Of a stretch of 64,000 bases of DNA, positions 25,451-33,340 are shown piece after piece. The notes beneath the pieces were generated by a model that saw nothing but the letters and a program-made list of their open reading frames with translations, was not told the origin of the DNA and ran no database searches. Numbering within the stretch: position 1 is the first letter of the stretch; each line of letters begins with the position of its first letter. The stretch is from Streptacidiphilus neutrinimicus (GTDB taxonomy: Bacteria; Actinomycetota; Actinomycetes; Streptomycetales; Streptomycetaceae), in NCBI RefSeq assembly GCF_000787815.1, contig NZ_BBPO01000013.1:23197-87196 (forward strand), in the 5' to 3' direction. Made by a program: the position numbers and the translations under genes.

Positions 25451-26296
25451 TCAGGCAGTGGTCGGTGCGAAAGACATGGGGGCGTGCGCGGTCCAGGGGT
25501 CGGTGACGTGGGTGGACACCCGCGTCTCGAGACCCCAGCCGTGCTTTTCGGAGACCGCCAGCAGCGCGCTCTCCGCGCTGCGCAGCCAGGGCCACTCGGT
25601 GGCCCAGTGGGCGGCGTCGACCAGGGCGATGTCCGCGTGCTCGCGGGCCTCGGAGGCCGGGTGGTGGCGCAGGTCGGCGGTGACGTAGGCGTCGACGCCG
25701 GCCGCGCGGACCTCCGCGAAGAAGCTGTCGCCGGAGCCGCCGCAGACCGCGACCCGGCGCACGAGGCGGTCCGGGTCCCCGGCCGCGCGCACACCCTGGG
25801 CGGTGGCGGGCAGTCCGGCCGCGACGCGGGCCGCGAAGGCACTGAGCGGCTCCGGGGCGGGCAGCTCGCCGATCCGGCCGGTGCCGCGGCGTCCCGCCGG
25901 GTCGGTCGGGTCCGGGATCAACGGGCCGGTGACGCGCAGGCCGACCGCCTCGGCGAGGGCGTCGGAGACGCCCGGGTCGGCGTGGTCGGCGTTGGTGTGC
26001 GCGACGATCAGGCCGACGCCCTGGCGGACCAGCGTGTGCACGACCCTGCCCTTGAAGGTGTCGGCCGCGACGGTGGTGGTGCCGCGCAGGTAGAGCGGGT
26101 GGTGCGTGACCACGAGCTGCGCGCCGAAGGCGACGGCCTCGTCGACGACGGCCTGCACCGGATCGACGGCGAACAGGACCCGGGCGACCTCGTCCTCCGG
26201 GTCGCCGCAGACCAGGCCGACCGCGTCCCAGGACTCGGCCCAGGCCGGCGGGTACAGCTCGTCGAGGGCTCGGCGGACGTCGGAGAGTTTCGGCAC
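25451..26296 (-). CDS. Nif3-like dinuclear metal centre protein
   Basis: 281 residues, GTG 26296. The start [20 protein letters not shown] and [12 protein letters not shown], then [14 protein letters not shown] and [20 protein letters not shown], are the Nif3/YqfO metal-binding blocks (His pair in THHPL, His/Asp in AHTNADHA), and [11 protein letters not shown] near the C-terminus supplies the last ligands. Family members are hexameric hydrolase-like proteins of unclear substrate, once annotated as GTP cyclohydrolase I type 2. First gene of a three-gene minus-strand run with the zinc-ribbon and RNase H genes. Confidence 0.92.
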   Translation of the reverse strand: MPKLSDVRRALDELYPPAWAESWDAVGLVCGDPEDEVARVLFAVDPVQAVVDEAVAFGAQLVVTHHPLYLRGTTTVAADTFKGRVVHTLVRQGVGLIVAHTNADHADPGVSDALAEAVGLRVTGPLIPDPTDPAGRRGTGRIGELPAPEPLSAFAARVAAGLPATAQGVRAAGDPDRLVRRVAVCGGSGDSFFAEVRAAGVDAYVTADLRHHPASEAREHADIALVDAAHWATEWPWLRSAESALLAVSEKHGWGLETRVSTHVTDPWTAHAPMSFAPTTA

Positions 26297-26593
26297 GTGT
26301 CCGAGGGTATCGCGGCGCGGTGGCCGCGTCGGACAGCGCGCAAGGTTACGGGCCAGGAAGGAGCTCCACCCGTACGGGTGATGTATCCGCGATCCCGTGC
26401 GAGCGGCGCACGCCCGTCAGTAGCTTCGGTGGTGCGGACGGGCCCCACCGCGGAGGGCCCCGTCCAGGCCCCGAACCAAGGCGAGCCCGAACGACGCGAG
26501 CGGCTCTCGTGAGCTCTTCCGAACGCTGCGCACCTCTTTCTCTCCTGTTCTCTCCTCATCCTTCCCTTCCGTCATCCTTCCGTTCCGGCGACC

Positions 26594-28624
26594 GTGTCGT
26601 CCCGACCGAGCTGCGGTGGTGCACCCGTGACCGCGATCCCCCTCACCGTTCCTCCCCGCTCCAGCTCCGCCACCGGGCCGGGGGCGTCGGTCTCCGCCGC
26701 GCTGCGGCGCGTCAGCTTCACGTTCGCCGCCGACGGCGCGCACGCGGCCTGCCTGGCGGCGGAGGCCGACGGGCGGTGGTTCGTGGAGAGCTGGCGGCTG
26801 GGCGGGGCCGCGGGCGAGGCCTGCGCGCCGCAGCCGCTGCGCCCGGGCGCGGGCGGGCTGCGCTCGGAGGACGTGCACGCGCAGCTGGTCGCGCTGACCG
26901 ACGGGCGGGTGCTGATCTGCCGTCACGAGGACGCACGGCAGCAGCTGATCGTCCGCGGCACGGACGGGCAGGCGGACCTGTCGGCGGGCCGGCTCCCGCT
27001 GGCCGGTCTGCGGCTGCTGCCGCTGCCCGCGCCGGGGGCGGGCGGGCCGGTCGCGCTGGCCCTGGGCACGGACGGCCAGAGCTCCACCTCGGTGTGGCTG
27101 GTCAGCGCGGACGGCGTCTCCGCGCCGCAGCAGGTCGCCGAGCTGCCCGGCCTGTTCGGCGGCGGCGTCTGGCTGGACCGGGGCGGTCGGCTGCTCGCTC
27201 TGGACGGGCTGCAGCGCCTGGGCGACGGCACCGGCCGGGTCAAGACGATCGTGCTGGACCTCGTCTCCGGTGGGCTCTCGCCGCTGCTGGAGCTCACCGA
27301 GCACAGCAACGACCGGCTCGTCGCCTGCGATCCGGGCAGCGGCCTGATCCTGGTCCGCAGCGACGCGCCGGGCGAGGACCGGCTCGGTTGGGGTCGGCTC
27401 GGCTCGGCGGAGCCCCTGCACTTCCCCGAGTGCCTGCGCGGCGGCCGGCACTTCCTGCGCCCGGTCGCGATCGAGCCTGGGCGCAACCGGGTGGCGGTCC
27501 AGGCGGACTGGGGCGCCGGTTCGACGCTGGCCTTGTGGGAGCCGGGCGGCACCCGGCTCGAGCCGCTGCCGATCCCGCCCGGCCGCTTCGGCGGTGTGGC
27601 GCACTGGTCGGCGGCGGGCCTGCGGATGCCCTACTCGGCGCCGGACCACCCGGCCGCGATGGCCTCGATCGACGTCGACCTGCTGCTGAGCGGGGAGACG
27701 CGGCCGCTGCCGCAGCCGGAGAAGCCCCGGCTGGCGCCCGTCCAGGGCGGCAGCGCGGGTCTGGCCAGCGTGGTGCAGGTGATACCGCAGCCCGTGGAGA
27801 CCGGCTGGCGGCTGGACGGCAGCACCCGGCGCAGCGACGGCCGCCCCTGGGAGAGCGCGCGGACGGTCACCCTGCCGGGAGCCGCGGGCCCGGTCGAGGG
27901 CGTCGTGTACGGCGGCGACGCGTGGCTCAGCGCCGAGCACCTGGTGATGGCGTTGCACGGCGGCCCCGCCGACGCCTGGCACCTGGAGTTCGAGCCGACC
28001 CTCCAGCGCCTGGCGGCCGAGGGCATGGCCGTCGTCGCCCCCAACCAGCGCGGCAGCACGGGCTACGGGGTCGAGCACGCGCAGGCCGTCCAGCACGCCT
28101 GGGGCGGTCCGGATCTGGAGGACGTGCTGGCGCTGCTGCAGAGCATCGGCGGCCAGCGCGAGTCGCTGGGCCTGGGCCGGGTGGCCCTGTTCGGCGTCAG
28201 CTACGGCGCGTTCCTCGCACTGCTGGCGGCCGGCACCGCCCCCGATCTGGTCACGCGGGTGGCGGCGGTCTCCCCGTTCCTCTCCGGTGCGCGCCTGGCC
28301 GCCGAGGCGGGCCCGGCGGTGCGGGGTCTCACGGAGCGGATGGGCGCGGCGACGGACCTGCCGGACGGCCCGCGGGACGTCCTGTTGCTGTGCCACCGCC
28401 TGACGGCGGAGGTCCTGGTCGTCCACGGCGATCGGGACGAGGTCGTGCCCGTCACCCAATCCCGGCTGCTGCGGCAGGAGTTGCTGCGGATCGGCCGGGT
28501 CGAGGGGGCCGACTTCCAGTACGTCGAGGCGGCCCGCGCGGGCCACGAGGTGCTCGCGGAGGAGGGTGCGCCTCTTCTGCAGGAGTTGTTGGCGAGCTTT
28601 TTGAGGAGCGTGCGAACGGTGTGA
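26594..28624 (+). CDS. S9-family prolyl-oligopeptidase-like hydrolase
   Basis: 676 residues from GTG 26594; GTG 26627 (MTAIPLTVPPR) is an equally possible start and neither has a clear ribosome site. The first 370 residues are a beta-propeller-like domain. The alpha/beta-hydrolase part has the oxyanion region VMALHGGPADAWH, PNQRGSTGYG, nucleophile S536 in FGVSYGAF, acid D615 in HGDRDEVVP and H651 in AGHEVL. No signal peptide, so it acts in the cytoplasm on short peptides. A small repeat-peptide gene follows 89 bases downstream on the same strand. Confidence 0.88.
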   Translation: MSSRPSCGGAPVTAIPLTVPPRSSSATGPGASVSAALRRVSFTFAADGAHAACLAAEADGRWFVESWRLGGAAGEACAPQPLRPGAGGLRSEDVHAQLVALTDGRVLICRHEDARQQLIVRGTDGQADLSAGRLPLAGLRLLPLPAPGAGGPVALALGTDGQSSTSVWLVSADGVSAPQQVAELPGLFGGGVWLDRGGRLLALDGLQRLGDGTGRVKTIVLDLVSGGLSPLLELTEHSNDRLVACDPGSGLILVRSDAPGEDRLGWGRLGSAEPLHFPECLRGGRHFLRPVAIEPGRNRVAVQADWGAGSTLALWEPGGTRLEPLPIPPGRFGGVAHWSAAGLRMPYSAPDHPAAMASIDVDLLLSGETRPLPQPEKPRLAPVQGGSAGLASVVQVIPQPVETGWRLDGSTRRSDGRPWESARTVTLPGAAGPVEGVVYGGDAWLSAEHLVMALHGGPADAWHLEFEPTLQRLAAEGMAVVAPNQRGSTGYGVEHAQAVQHAWGGPDLEDVLALLQSIGGQRESLGLGRVALFGVSYGAFLALLAAGTAPDLVTRVAAVSPFLSGARLAAEAGPAVRGLTERMGAATDLPDGPRDVLLLCHRLTAEVLVVHGDRDEVVPVTQSRLLRQELLRIGRVEGADFQYVEAARAGHEVLAEEGAPLLQELLASFLRSVRTV

Positions 28625-28713
28625 ACGGGTGGGAGAGGTGTGCACGGGGCTACTAGGGTGGGTCACCAGCACGAATGCCGGAATACAGAACAAACACGGA
28701 GAAGACGACTCTC

Positions 28714-28848
28714 ATGTCTGATGCCCTCACCGACATCACCACTGAGAACGCCGCGGAGGAGGACCCGCACGGCCGCCACCGCGGCCACCTCGCCGAGGAG
28801 GAGCCGCAGGAGGCGAACCCCCACGGCCGCCACCGCCGCGCCGAGTAG
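28714..28848 (+). CDS. 44-residue peptide with two PHGRHR repeats
   Basis: ATG 28714, with GGAGAAG about ten bases upstream. It reads MSDALTDITTENAAEEDPHG, then two copies of PHGRHR within acidic surroundings (EEDPHGRHRGHLAEEEPQEA, then NPHGRHRRAE). No signal peptide. A hairpin follows the stop at once. The repeat design, acidic leader and position next to a prolyl-oligopeptidase invite comparison with multi-core peptide precursors, but no modifying enzyme is beside it, so it may equally be a small metal-binding (His-rich) or regulatory protein. Confidence 0.6.
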   Translation: MSDALTDITTENAAEEDPHGRHRGHLAEEEPQEANPHGRHRRAE

Positions 28849-28855
28849 CACCCCT

Positions 28856-28879
28856 GGGGGCGCGGGGAACCGCGCCCCC
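28856..28879. terminator. GC-rich hairpin between convergent genes
   Basis: GGGGGCGCGG pairs perfectly with CCGCGCCCCC around a GGAA loop, between the peptide stop (28848) and the convergent SDR stop (28890). It resembles the GGGGCGCGGGGAAC hairpins scattered in streptomycete genomes. Confidence 0.75.
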
Positions 28880-28889
28880 GGGTGGCACC

Positions 28890-29831
28890 TCACCCGTGTT
28901 TGAGTCCCAGCACGGCCATGTTGGCGAAGCCGTCGCCCGGCTTGCGTCCCGCGTAGAACGGGGTCATCAGCTCGTCCAGCTCACCGGGCGTGAAGGCCTC
29001 CTTCGCCGTGTCGAACTTCGCCAGGACCGGCGGGGCGCCGAGGACGGCGACCATGCCGCCGTGGACGACGAAGCACTGGCCGTTCACCGAGGCCGCCGCC
29101 GGGGAGGCCAGGTAGGCGACCAGCGGGGAGACGTGCTCGGGGGCCAGCGGGTCGATGCCCGTCTCCGGCGCGCTCATGGAACCGACGAAGACGTCCTCCG
29201 TCATGCGCGTGCGCGCGCGGGGGCAGATGACGTTGGCGGTGACCCCGTAGCGCGCCAGCGCGTTCGCGCTGCTGGTGGTGAGGCCGACGATGCCGCCCTT
29301 GGCCGCCGCGTAGTTGGGCTGTCCCGCGGAGCCCGCGACGAACGCCTCCGACGAGGTGTTGACGATCCGCCCGTAGACCGGCGCTCCGGCCGCCTTGCTG
29401 CGCCCGCGCCAGTACGCGGCCGCCGCACGGGTCGTGGCGAAGTGGCCGCGCAGGTGGACGCGGATGACGGAGTCCCACTCCTCCTCCGTCATGGAGAAGA
29501 CCATGCGGTCGCGCAGGATGCCGGCGTTGTTGACCAGGATGTCCAGCCGCCCGTAGGTCGCGACCGCCAGGTCGACCAACTCCTGCGCCGTGCCGATCTC
29601 GGCGACGTCGCCGTAGTGCGCGACGGCCCGGCCGCCGAGGGCGAGGATCTCGGCGACGGTCTCGTCGGCGGGCGCCGCGGACGCGCCGCCGCTGCCGTCA
29701 CGGCCGGGCGCGCCGAAGTCGTTGACGACGACGTTCGCGCCGGCGCGGGCGAGTTCGAGGGCCTCGGCGCGGCCGAGCCCTCGGCCCGCGCCGGTGACGA
29801 CGGCGGTGAGGCCGGCCAGGGAGGTGGTCAC
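28890..29831 (-). CDS. Short-chain dehydrogenase, ChsB1-like (steroid side-chain 3-hydroxyacyl-CoA dehydrogenase)
   Basis: 313 residues; GTG 29831 overlaps the upstream stop (GTGA). TGAGRGLG (13-20), NDFGAPGRDGSGG, NNAGI, S160/S161 and Y174-x3-K178 (PNYAAAKGG) show a classical SDR of the peroxisomal multifunctional-enzyme type. The length and NDFG block match mycobacterial ChsB1 (Rv3502c, 317 aa), which oxidises the beta-hydroxyacyl-CoA of the cholesterol side chain with NAD. The operon with an enoyl-CoA hydratase 2 and the KstR box upstream support this. The exact side-chain stage cannot be read from sequence. Confidence 0.82.
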   Translation of the reverse strand: MTTSLAGLTAVVTGAGRGLGRAEALELARAGANVVVNDFGAPGRDGSGGASAAPADETVAEILALGGRAVAHYGDVAEIGTAQELVDLAVATYGRLDILVNNAGILRDRMVFSMTEEEWDSVIRVHLRGHFATTRAAAAYWRGRSKAAGAPVYGRIVNTSSEAFVAGSAGQPNYAAAKGGIVGLTTSSANALARYGVTANVICPRARTRMTEDVFVGSMSAPETGIDPLAPEHVSPLVAYLASPAAASVNGQCFVVHGGMVAVLGAPPVLAKFDTAKEAFTPGELDELMTPFYAGRKPGDGFANMAVLGLKHG

Positions 29832-30922
29832 GCGTCCTGCCCGGTGTTGATGTCGATGACGGTCCGCAGTGCCTCGCCGGTGCGCATCTGCTCGATGGCG
29901 TCGTTGACGTGCTCCAGCGGGACGTGGTGAGTGACCATGCCCTCGAGGTCGAGGCGACCGGCCCGCCACAGCTCGATGACCTTGCGGTAGGTCGCGGGCA
30001 CGTCCGCGCCGCCGTAGAGGGAGGGCAGGACGCGCTTCTCGTTGAAGAACAGCTCGAACATGTTGAACTGCGCGTTGTCGTCCATCGCGCCCGCGCCGAC
30101 CACGACCAGCGCGCCGCCGCGCCGGACCGCGTCGTAGGCCGCGCGCACGGTCGCCGAGCGGCCGACGACCTCGAAGGCGTAGTCGAAGCCCTCGCCGCCG
30201 GTGATCCGGGCCTTGGCGTCGTTCAGCTCGTCGGGGTGGACGGCCTCGGTCGCGCCGAAGCGCAGCGCCCACGCGCGGCGCGCGGGGACGGGGTCGACGG
30301 CGAGGATCTGGGCCGCGCCGCAGACCTTCGCGCCCTGGATCGCGGCGATGCCGACGCCCCCGCAGCCGATCACGGCGACCGTCGAACCGGGCGGCACCTT
30401 GGCGGTGTTGACCGCGGCGCCCACGCCGGTGGTGACGCCGCACCCGATGAGGGCGGCGACCTCGTAGGGGACGTCGTCGGGGATCTTCACCGCGCAGCCG
30501 GCCGCGACGACGCTCTCCTCGGCGAAGGTGCCGGTGGCGGAGAAGCCGAAGACGTCCTCGCCGTCGTGCCGGTAGTTCGGCGTGCCCATGTGGGCGAAGG
30601 CGGCGAGGCACAGGTTGCCCTCGCCGCGCAGGCAGGAGGGGCAGGCGCCGCAGGGGGGCATCCAGCAGACGATGACCCGGTCCCCGACGGCCAGGCCGGT
30701 CACGCCCGCGCCGACCTCGACCACCTCGCCCGCGCCCTCGTGGCCGGGGACGAACGGGGCCGGCTGCGGCAGCACGCCGCTCATCGCGGACAGGTCGGAG
30801 TGGCAGAGGCTGGCGGCCCTCAGCCTGATCCGGACCTGGCCGGGCCCGGTCGCCGGGGTCTCGACGCCGTCGTGGACCTCCAGTTTCTCCTGGCCGGTCT
30901 CGTGCAGAACCGCTGCGCGCAT
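29828..30922 (-). CDS. Zn-dependent alcohol dehydrogenase (class III-like MDR)
   Basis: 364 residues, ATG 30922. Catalytic zinc ligands C40 (SLCHSD), H61 (PGHEGAGEV) and a later Cys in LIGCGVTTG; structural zinc set C91, C94, C97, C105 (PCGACPSCLRGEGNLC). The nucleotide-binding VAVIGCGGVGIAAIQ follows. It ends in a four-base overlap with the SDR gene. In this operon it may oxidise the C26 alcohol made by CYP125 or another steroid alcohol, by inference from context; many such dehydrogenases act on unrelated alcohols. Confidence 0.85.
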   Translation of the reverse strand: MRAAVLHETGQEKLEVHDGVETPATGPGQVRIRLRAASLCHSDLSAMSGVLPQPAPFVPGHEGAGEVVEVGAGVTGLAVGDRVIVCWMPPCGACPSCLRGEGNLCLAAFAHMGTPNYRHDGEDVFGFSATGTFAEESVVAAGCAVKIPDDVPYEVAALIGCGVTTGVGAAVNTAKVPPGSTVAVIGCGGVGIAAIQGAKVCGAAQILAVDPVPARRAWALRFGATEAVHPDELNDAKARITGGEGFDYAFEVVGRSATVRAAYDAVRRGGALVVVGAGAMDDNAQFNMFELFFNEKRVLPSLYGGADVPATYRKVIELWRAGRLDLEGMVTHHVPLEHVNDAIEQMRTGEALRTVIDINTGQDA

Positions 30923-30986
30923 CTTCTTCGCTCCTCGGTCGTGGCGGTGCGGAGGGAGAGTCGGGAAAGGGAGAGTCGGGAAGGGG

Positions 30987-31853
30987 TCAGGGCTGGTGGG
31001 TGACGACGGTGTCGGCGAGGACGGGCGCGTCGTCGCGCTCCACGCTGGTCGCAGCGACGAGCAGCCGGTCCGCGCCGTCGCGCCAGATCCGGACGCGCAG
31101 CGTCTCGCCGGGGAAGAAGATCCCGGCGAAGCGGGTGCGGTACTCGCGCACCCGGGAGGCGTCGCCGCCGAGCACGGCGTCCACGACGGCCTTGAGGGTG
31201 ACGCCGTAGGAGCACAGGCCGTGCAGGATCGGCCGGTCGAAGCCGGCCAGCTTGGCGAAGTCGGGGTCGGCGTGGAGGGGGTTCCAGTCGCCGGAGAGGC
31301 GGTAGAGCAGCGCCTGGTCGTGGCGGACGGGGATCTCACGCACCACGTCCGGCTCGCGGTCCGGCAGTTCGATGCGGACGCTCTCGCCGCGCTCGCCGCC
31401 GAAGCCGCCCTCGCCGCGGACGAAGATCTCGGTGTCGCAGGTGTAGAGGGGGCCGTCGTCGTCGGCGGCCTCGCTGCGCATCACGAGAACGGCGGCCTTG
31501 CCCTTGTCGTGGACGGCGGCCAACGAGCTGGTCAGCCGGGCCCTGCCGGTGGCGGGCATCGGGCGGTGCAGTTCGATGCGCTGCCCGCCGTGCAGCACCT
31601 GGGCGAGGTTGATCTGCAGGCCCGGCAGGTTGAACGCGCCCGCCTTGGCCAGGCCGCCGCCCGCGACGGTGACGAAGCTGGGTAGCACCTGGAGGTCCTT
31701 CTCGTAGGTCCAGCGCAGCTCGTCGGGGTCGGTGGCCGGTTTCTGCGCGCCCGCGCCGATGCCCAGGTGGTAGAGGATCACGTCCTTGTGGTCCCACGCG
31801 AGTTCGGTGACGCGTGCGGGGGCGGCGAGGGCTTCGGCGGGGTTGATGGGCAT
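30987..31853 (-). CDS. MaoC-type enoyl-CoA hydratase 2 (ChsH3-like)
   Basis: 288 residues, ATG 31853. The double hot-dog fold ends with YRLSGDWNPLHADPDFAKLA followed by GFDRPILHGL, the hydratase-2 signature with catalytic Asp and His. The length equals that of mycobacterial Rv3538/ChsH3 (286 aa), which hydrates the cholesterol side-chain enoyl-CoA. First gene of an operon with the ADH and SDR genes, 168 bases downstream of a perfect KstR box. It would supply the 3-hydroxyacyl-CoA for the SDR. Confidence 0.85.
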   Translation of the reverse strand: MPINPAEALAAPARVTELAWDHKDVILYHLGIGAGAQKPATDPDELRWTYEKDLQVLPSFVTVAGGGLAKAGAFNLPGLQINLAQVLHGGQRIELHRPMPATGRARLTSSLAAVHDKGKAAVLVMRSEAADDDGPLYTCDTEIFVRGEGGFGGERGESVRIELPDREPDVVREIPVRHDQALLYRLSGDWNPLHADPDFAKLAGFDRPILHGLCSYGVTLKAVVDAVLGGDASRVREYRTRFAGIFFPGETLRVRIWRDGADRLLVAATSVERDDAPVLADTVVTHQP

Positions 31854-32020
31854 GGAGGGCCTCTCTCGTCTTCCGGGGTCGCTCACACAGGATTCTCGGG
31901 CCTGGCCTCGGCACTGGTGGACCCCGACGCGGCCGTCCGCACCGTCGGCCGCGCCGGGGTCGCTTCGACGCGGGCGCCGACTGCTGCTGGTCCGGCCGGT
32001 CCCGCGGGCTGAGGGCTGAG

Positions 32021-32036
32021 CTAGAACAAGTTCTAG
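32021..32036. promoter_or_regulatory. KstR-type operator (CTAGAACAAGTTCTAG)
   Basis: Contains TAGAACAAGTTCTA, a full match to TnnAACnnGTTnnA. It lies upstream of the hydratase-ADH-SDR operon. A looser CTGAC-acgg-GTCAG palindrome stands at 32063-32076. Confidence 0.85.
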
Positions 32037-32113
32037 CGCAAAGCGCTTCAGTTGAGAACGCCCTGACACGGGTCAGTCAGTCAGAGCCGGACCGGACGCC
32101 CACCCGTCCGTGT

Positions 32114-33307
32114 TCACCTGCGCAGCACGGTCACCACCGCCGCCCCGCCCAGGCCGATGTTGTGGGCGAGACCCACCCGGGCGTTCGGCACCTGGCGGCC
32201 CTCCGCCTCGCCGCGCAGCTGCCAGACCAGCTCGGCACACTGGGCGAGGCCGGTGGCGCCCAGGGGGTGCCCCTTGGAGATCAGGCCGCCGGAGGGGTTG
32301 ACCACCCAGCGTCCTCCGTAGGTGGTCGCGCCCTCGGCGACGAGCTTGCCGCCCGCGCCGTCCGGGCACATCCCGAGGGCCTCGTAGGTGAGCAGCTCGT
32401 TGACGGAGAAGCAGTCGTGCAGCTCGATGACGTCGACGTCCTCGATGCCGAGGCCGGACTGCTCGAACGCGGCCCGCCCGGCCTCGCGCGACATCGGCTT
32501 GCCGACGACGTCGATGCAGGAGCCGGAGGCGAAGCTCTCCTCGGTGTCCGTCGTCATCGCCTGGGCCACGATCTCCACCGCGCGGTCCCGCAGACCGTGC
32601 TCACGCACGAAGCGCTCGCTCGCCACGACGGCGGCCCCGGCCCCGTCGGAGGTGGGCGAGCACTGGAGCTTGGTCAGCGGCGCGTGGATGGTCCGCGCCG
32701 CCAGCACGTCCTGAAGCGTGTACTCGTCGCGGAACTGGGCGCGCGGATTGGCCGTCGAGTGCCGGTGGTTCTTCACCCCGACGAGGGCGAGCTGCTCGGC
32801 GGTGGTCCCGTGGCGCTCCATGTGCTCGCGGGCGGCGTTGCCGAAGATCTGCGCGGTCGGCGGACTGGCCTCGAAGCCGTGACGGGCGGCCATCACACCG
32901 TAGTGCCGCGCGACGGGACTGGCCGCGAAGCCGCCCGCACCGGCTCCCGCGCCGAGCGCGCCCTTGCTCATCTCCTCGAAACCGAGCGCGAGCACGCAGT
33001 CGTTGAGCCCGCCCGCGACGAACTGGCGCGCGACCATCAGCGCGGTCGAGCCGGTCGCGCAGTTGTTGTTGACGTTGTAGACCGGGACGCCGGTCAGGCC
33101 GATGGAGTAGACGGCGCGCTGCCCCGCGGTCGACTGCTGCTGGCAATAGCCGGCCACGGCCTGCTCGACCAGCCCGTAGCCGACGCCCGCGTCGGCCAGG
33201 GCGGCCTCGCCGGCCTCCTTGGCCATGTCCCAGTAGTGCCAGTCCCTCGTCTCGGGCTTCTCGAACCTCGTCATGCCGACGCCGACGAGGAACACCTTCT
33301 CGGTCAT
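32114..33307 (-). CDS. SCP-x-type thiolase / lipid-transfer protein
   Basis: 397 residues, ATG 33307. [15 protein letters not shown] carries the nucleophile C83; [16 protein letters not shown] and [15 protein letters not shown] supply the catalytic His and the NE/GHP-type loops of the SCP-x thiolase group. In actinobacteria these Ltp-type proteins act as thiolases or as retro-aldolases on sterol side-chain CoA esters (the aldolases need a partner DUF35 protein, which is absent here). It follows the FadE34-like gene by 33 bases on the same strand, so both share the KstR box upstream of that gene. Confidence 0.82.
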   Translation of the reverse strand: MTEKVFLVGVGMTRFEKPETRDWHYWDMAKEAGEAALADAGVGYGLVEQAVAGYCQQQSTAGQRAVYSIGLTGVPVYNVNNNCATGSTALMVARQFVAGGLNDCVLALGFEEMSKGALGAGAGAGGFAASPVARHYGVMAARHGFEASPPTAQIFGNAAREHMERHGTTAEQLALVGVKNHRHSTANPRAQFRDEYTLQDVLAARTIHAPLTKLQCSPTSDGAGAAVVASERFVREHGLRDRAVEIVAQAMTTDTEESFASGSCIDVVGKPMSREAGRAAFEQSGLGIEDVDVIELHDCFSVNELLTYEALGMCPDGAGGKLVAEGATTYGGRWVVNPSGGLISKGHPLGATGLAQCAELVWQLRGEAEGRQVPNARVGLAHNIGLGGAAVVTVLRR

Positions 33308-33340
33308 CTCTGCTCCGACTCTGCTGCTGCGGCTCTGCTG

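Noticed and set aside
28890..30611. A 573-codon minus-strand frame suggesting an N-terminally extended SDR fusion
   Set aside because: The upstream part overlaps the alcohol dehydrogenase gene in another frame and is Arg/Pro-rich shadow sequence; the SDR starts at GTG 29831 with the usual GTGA overlap.
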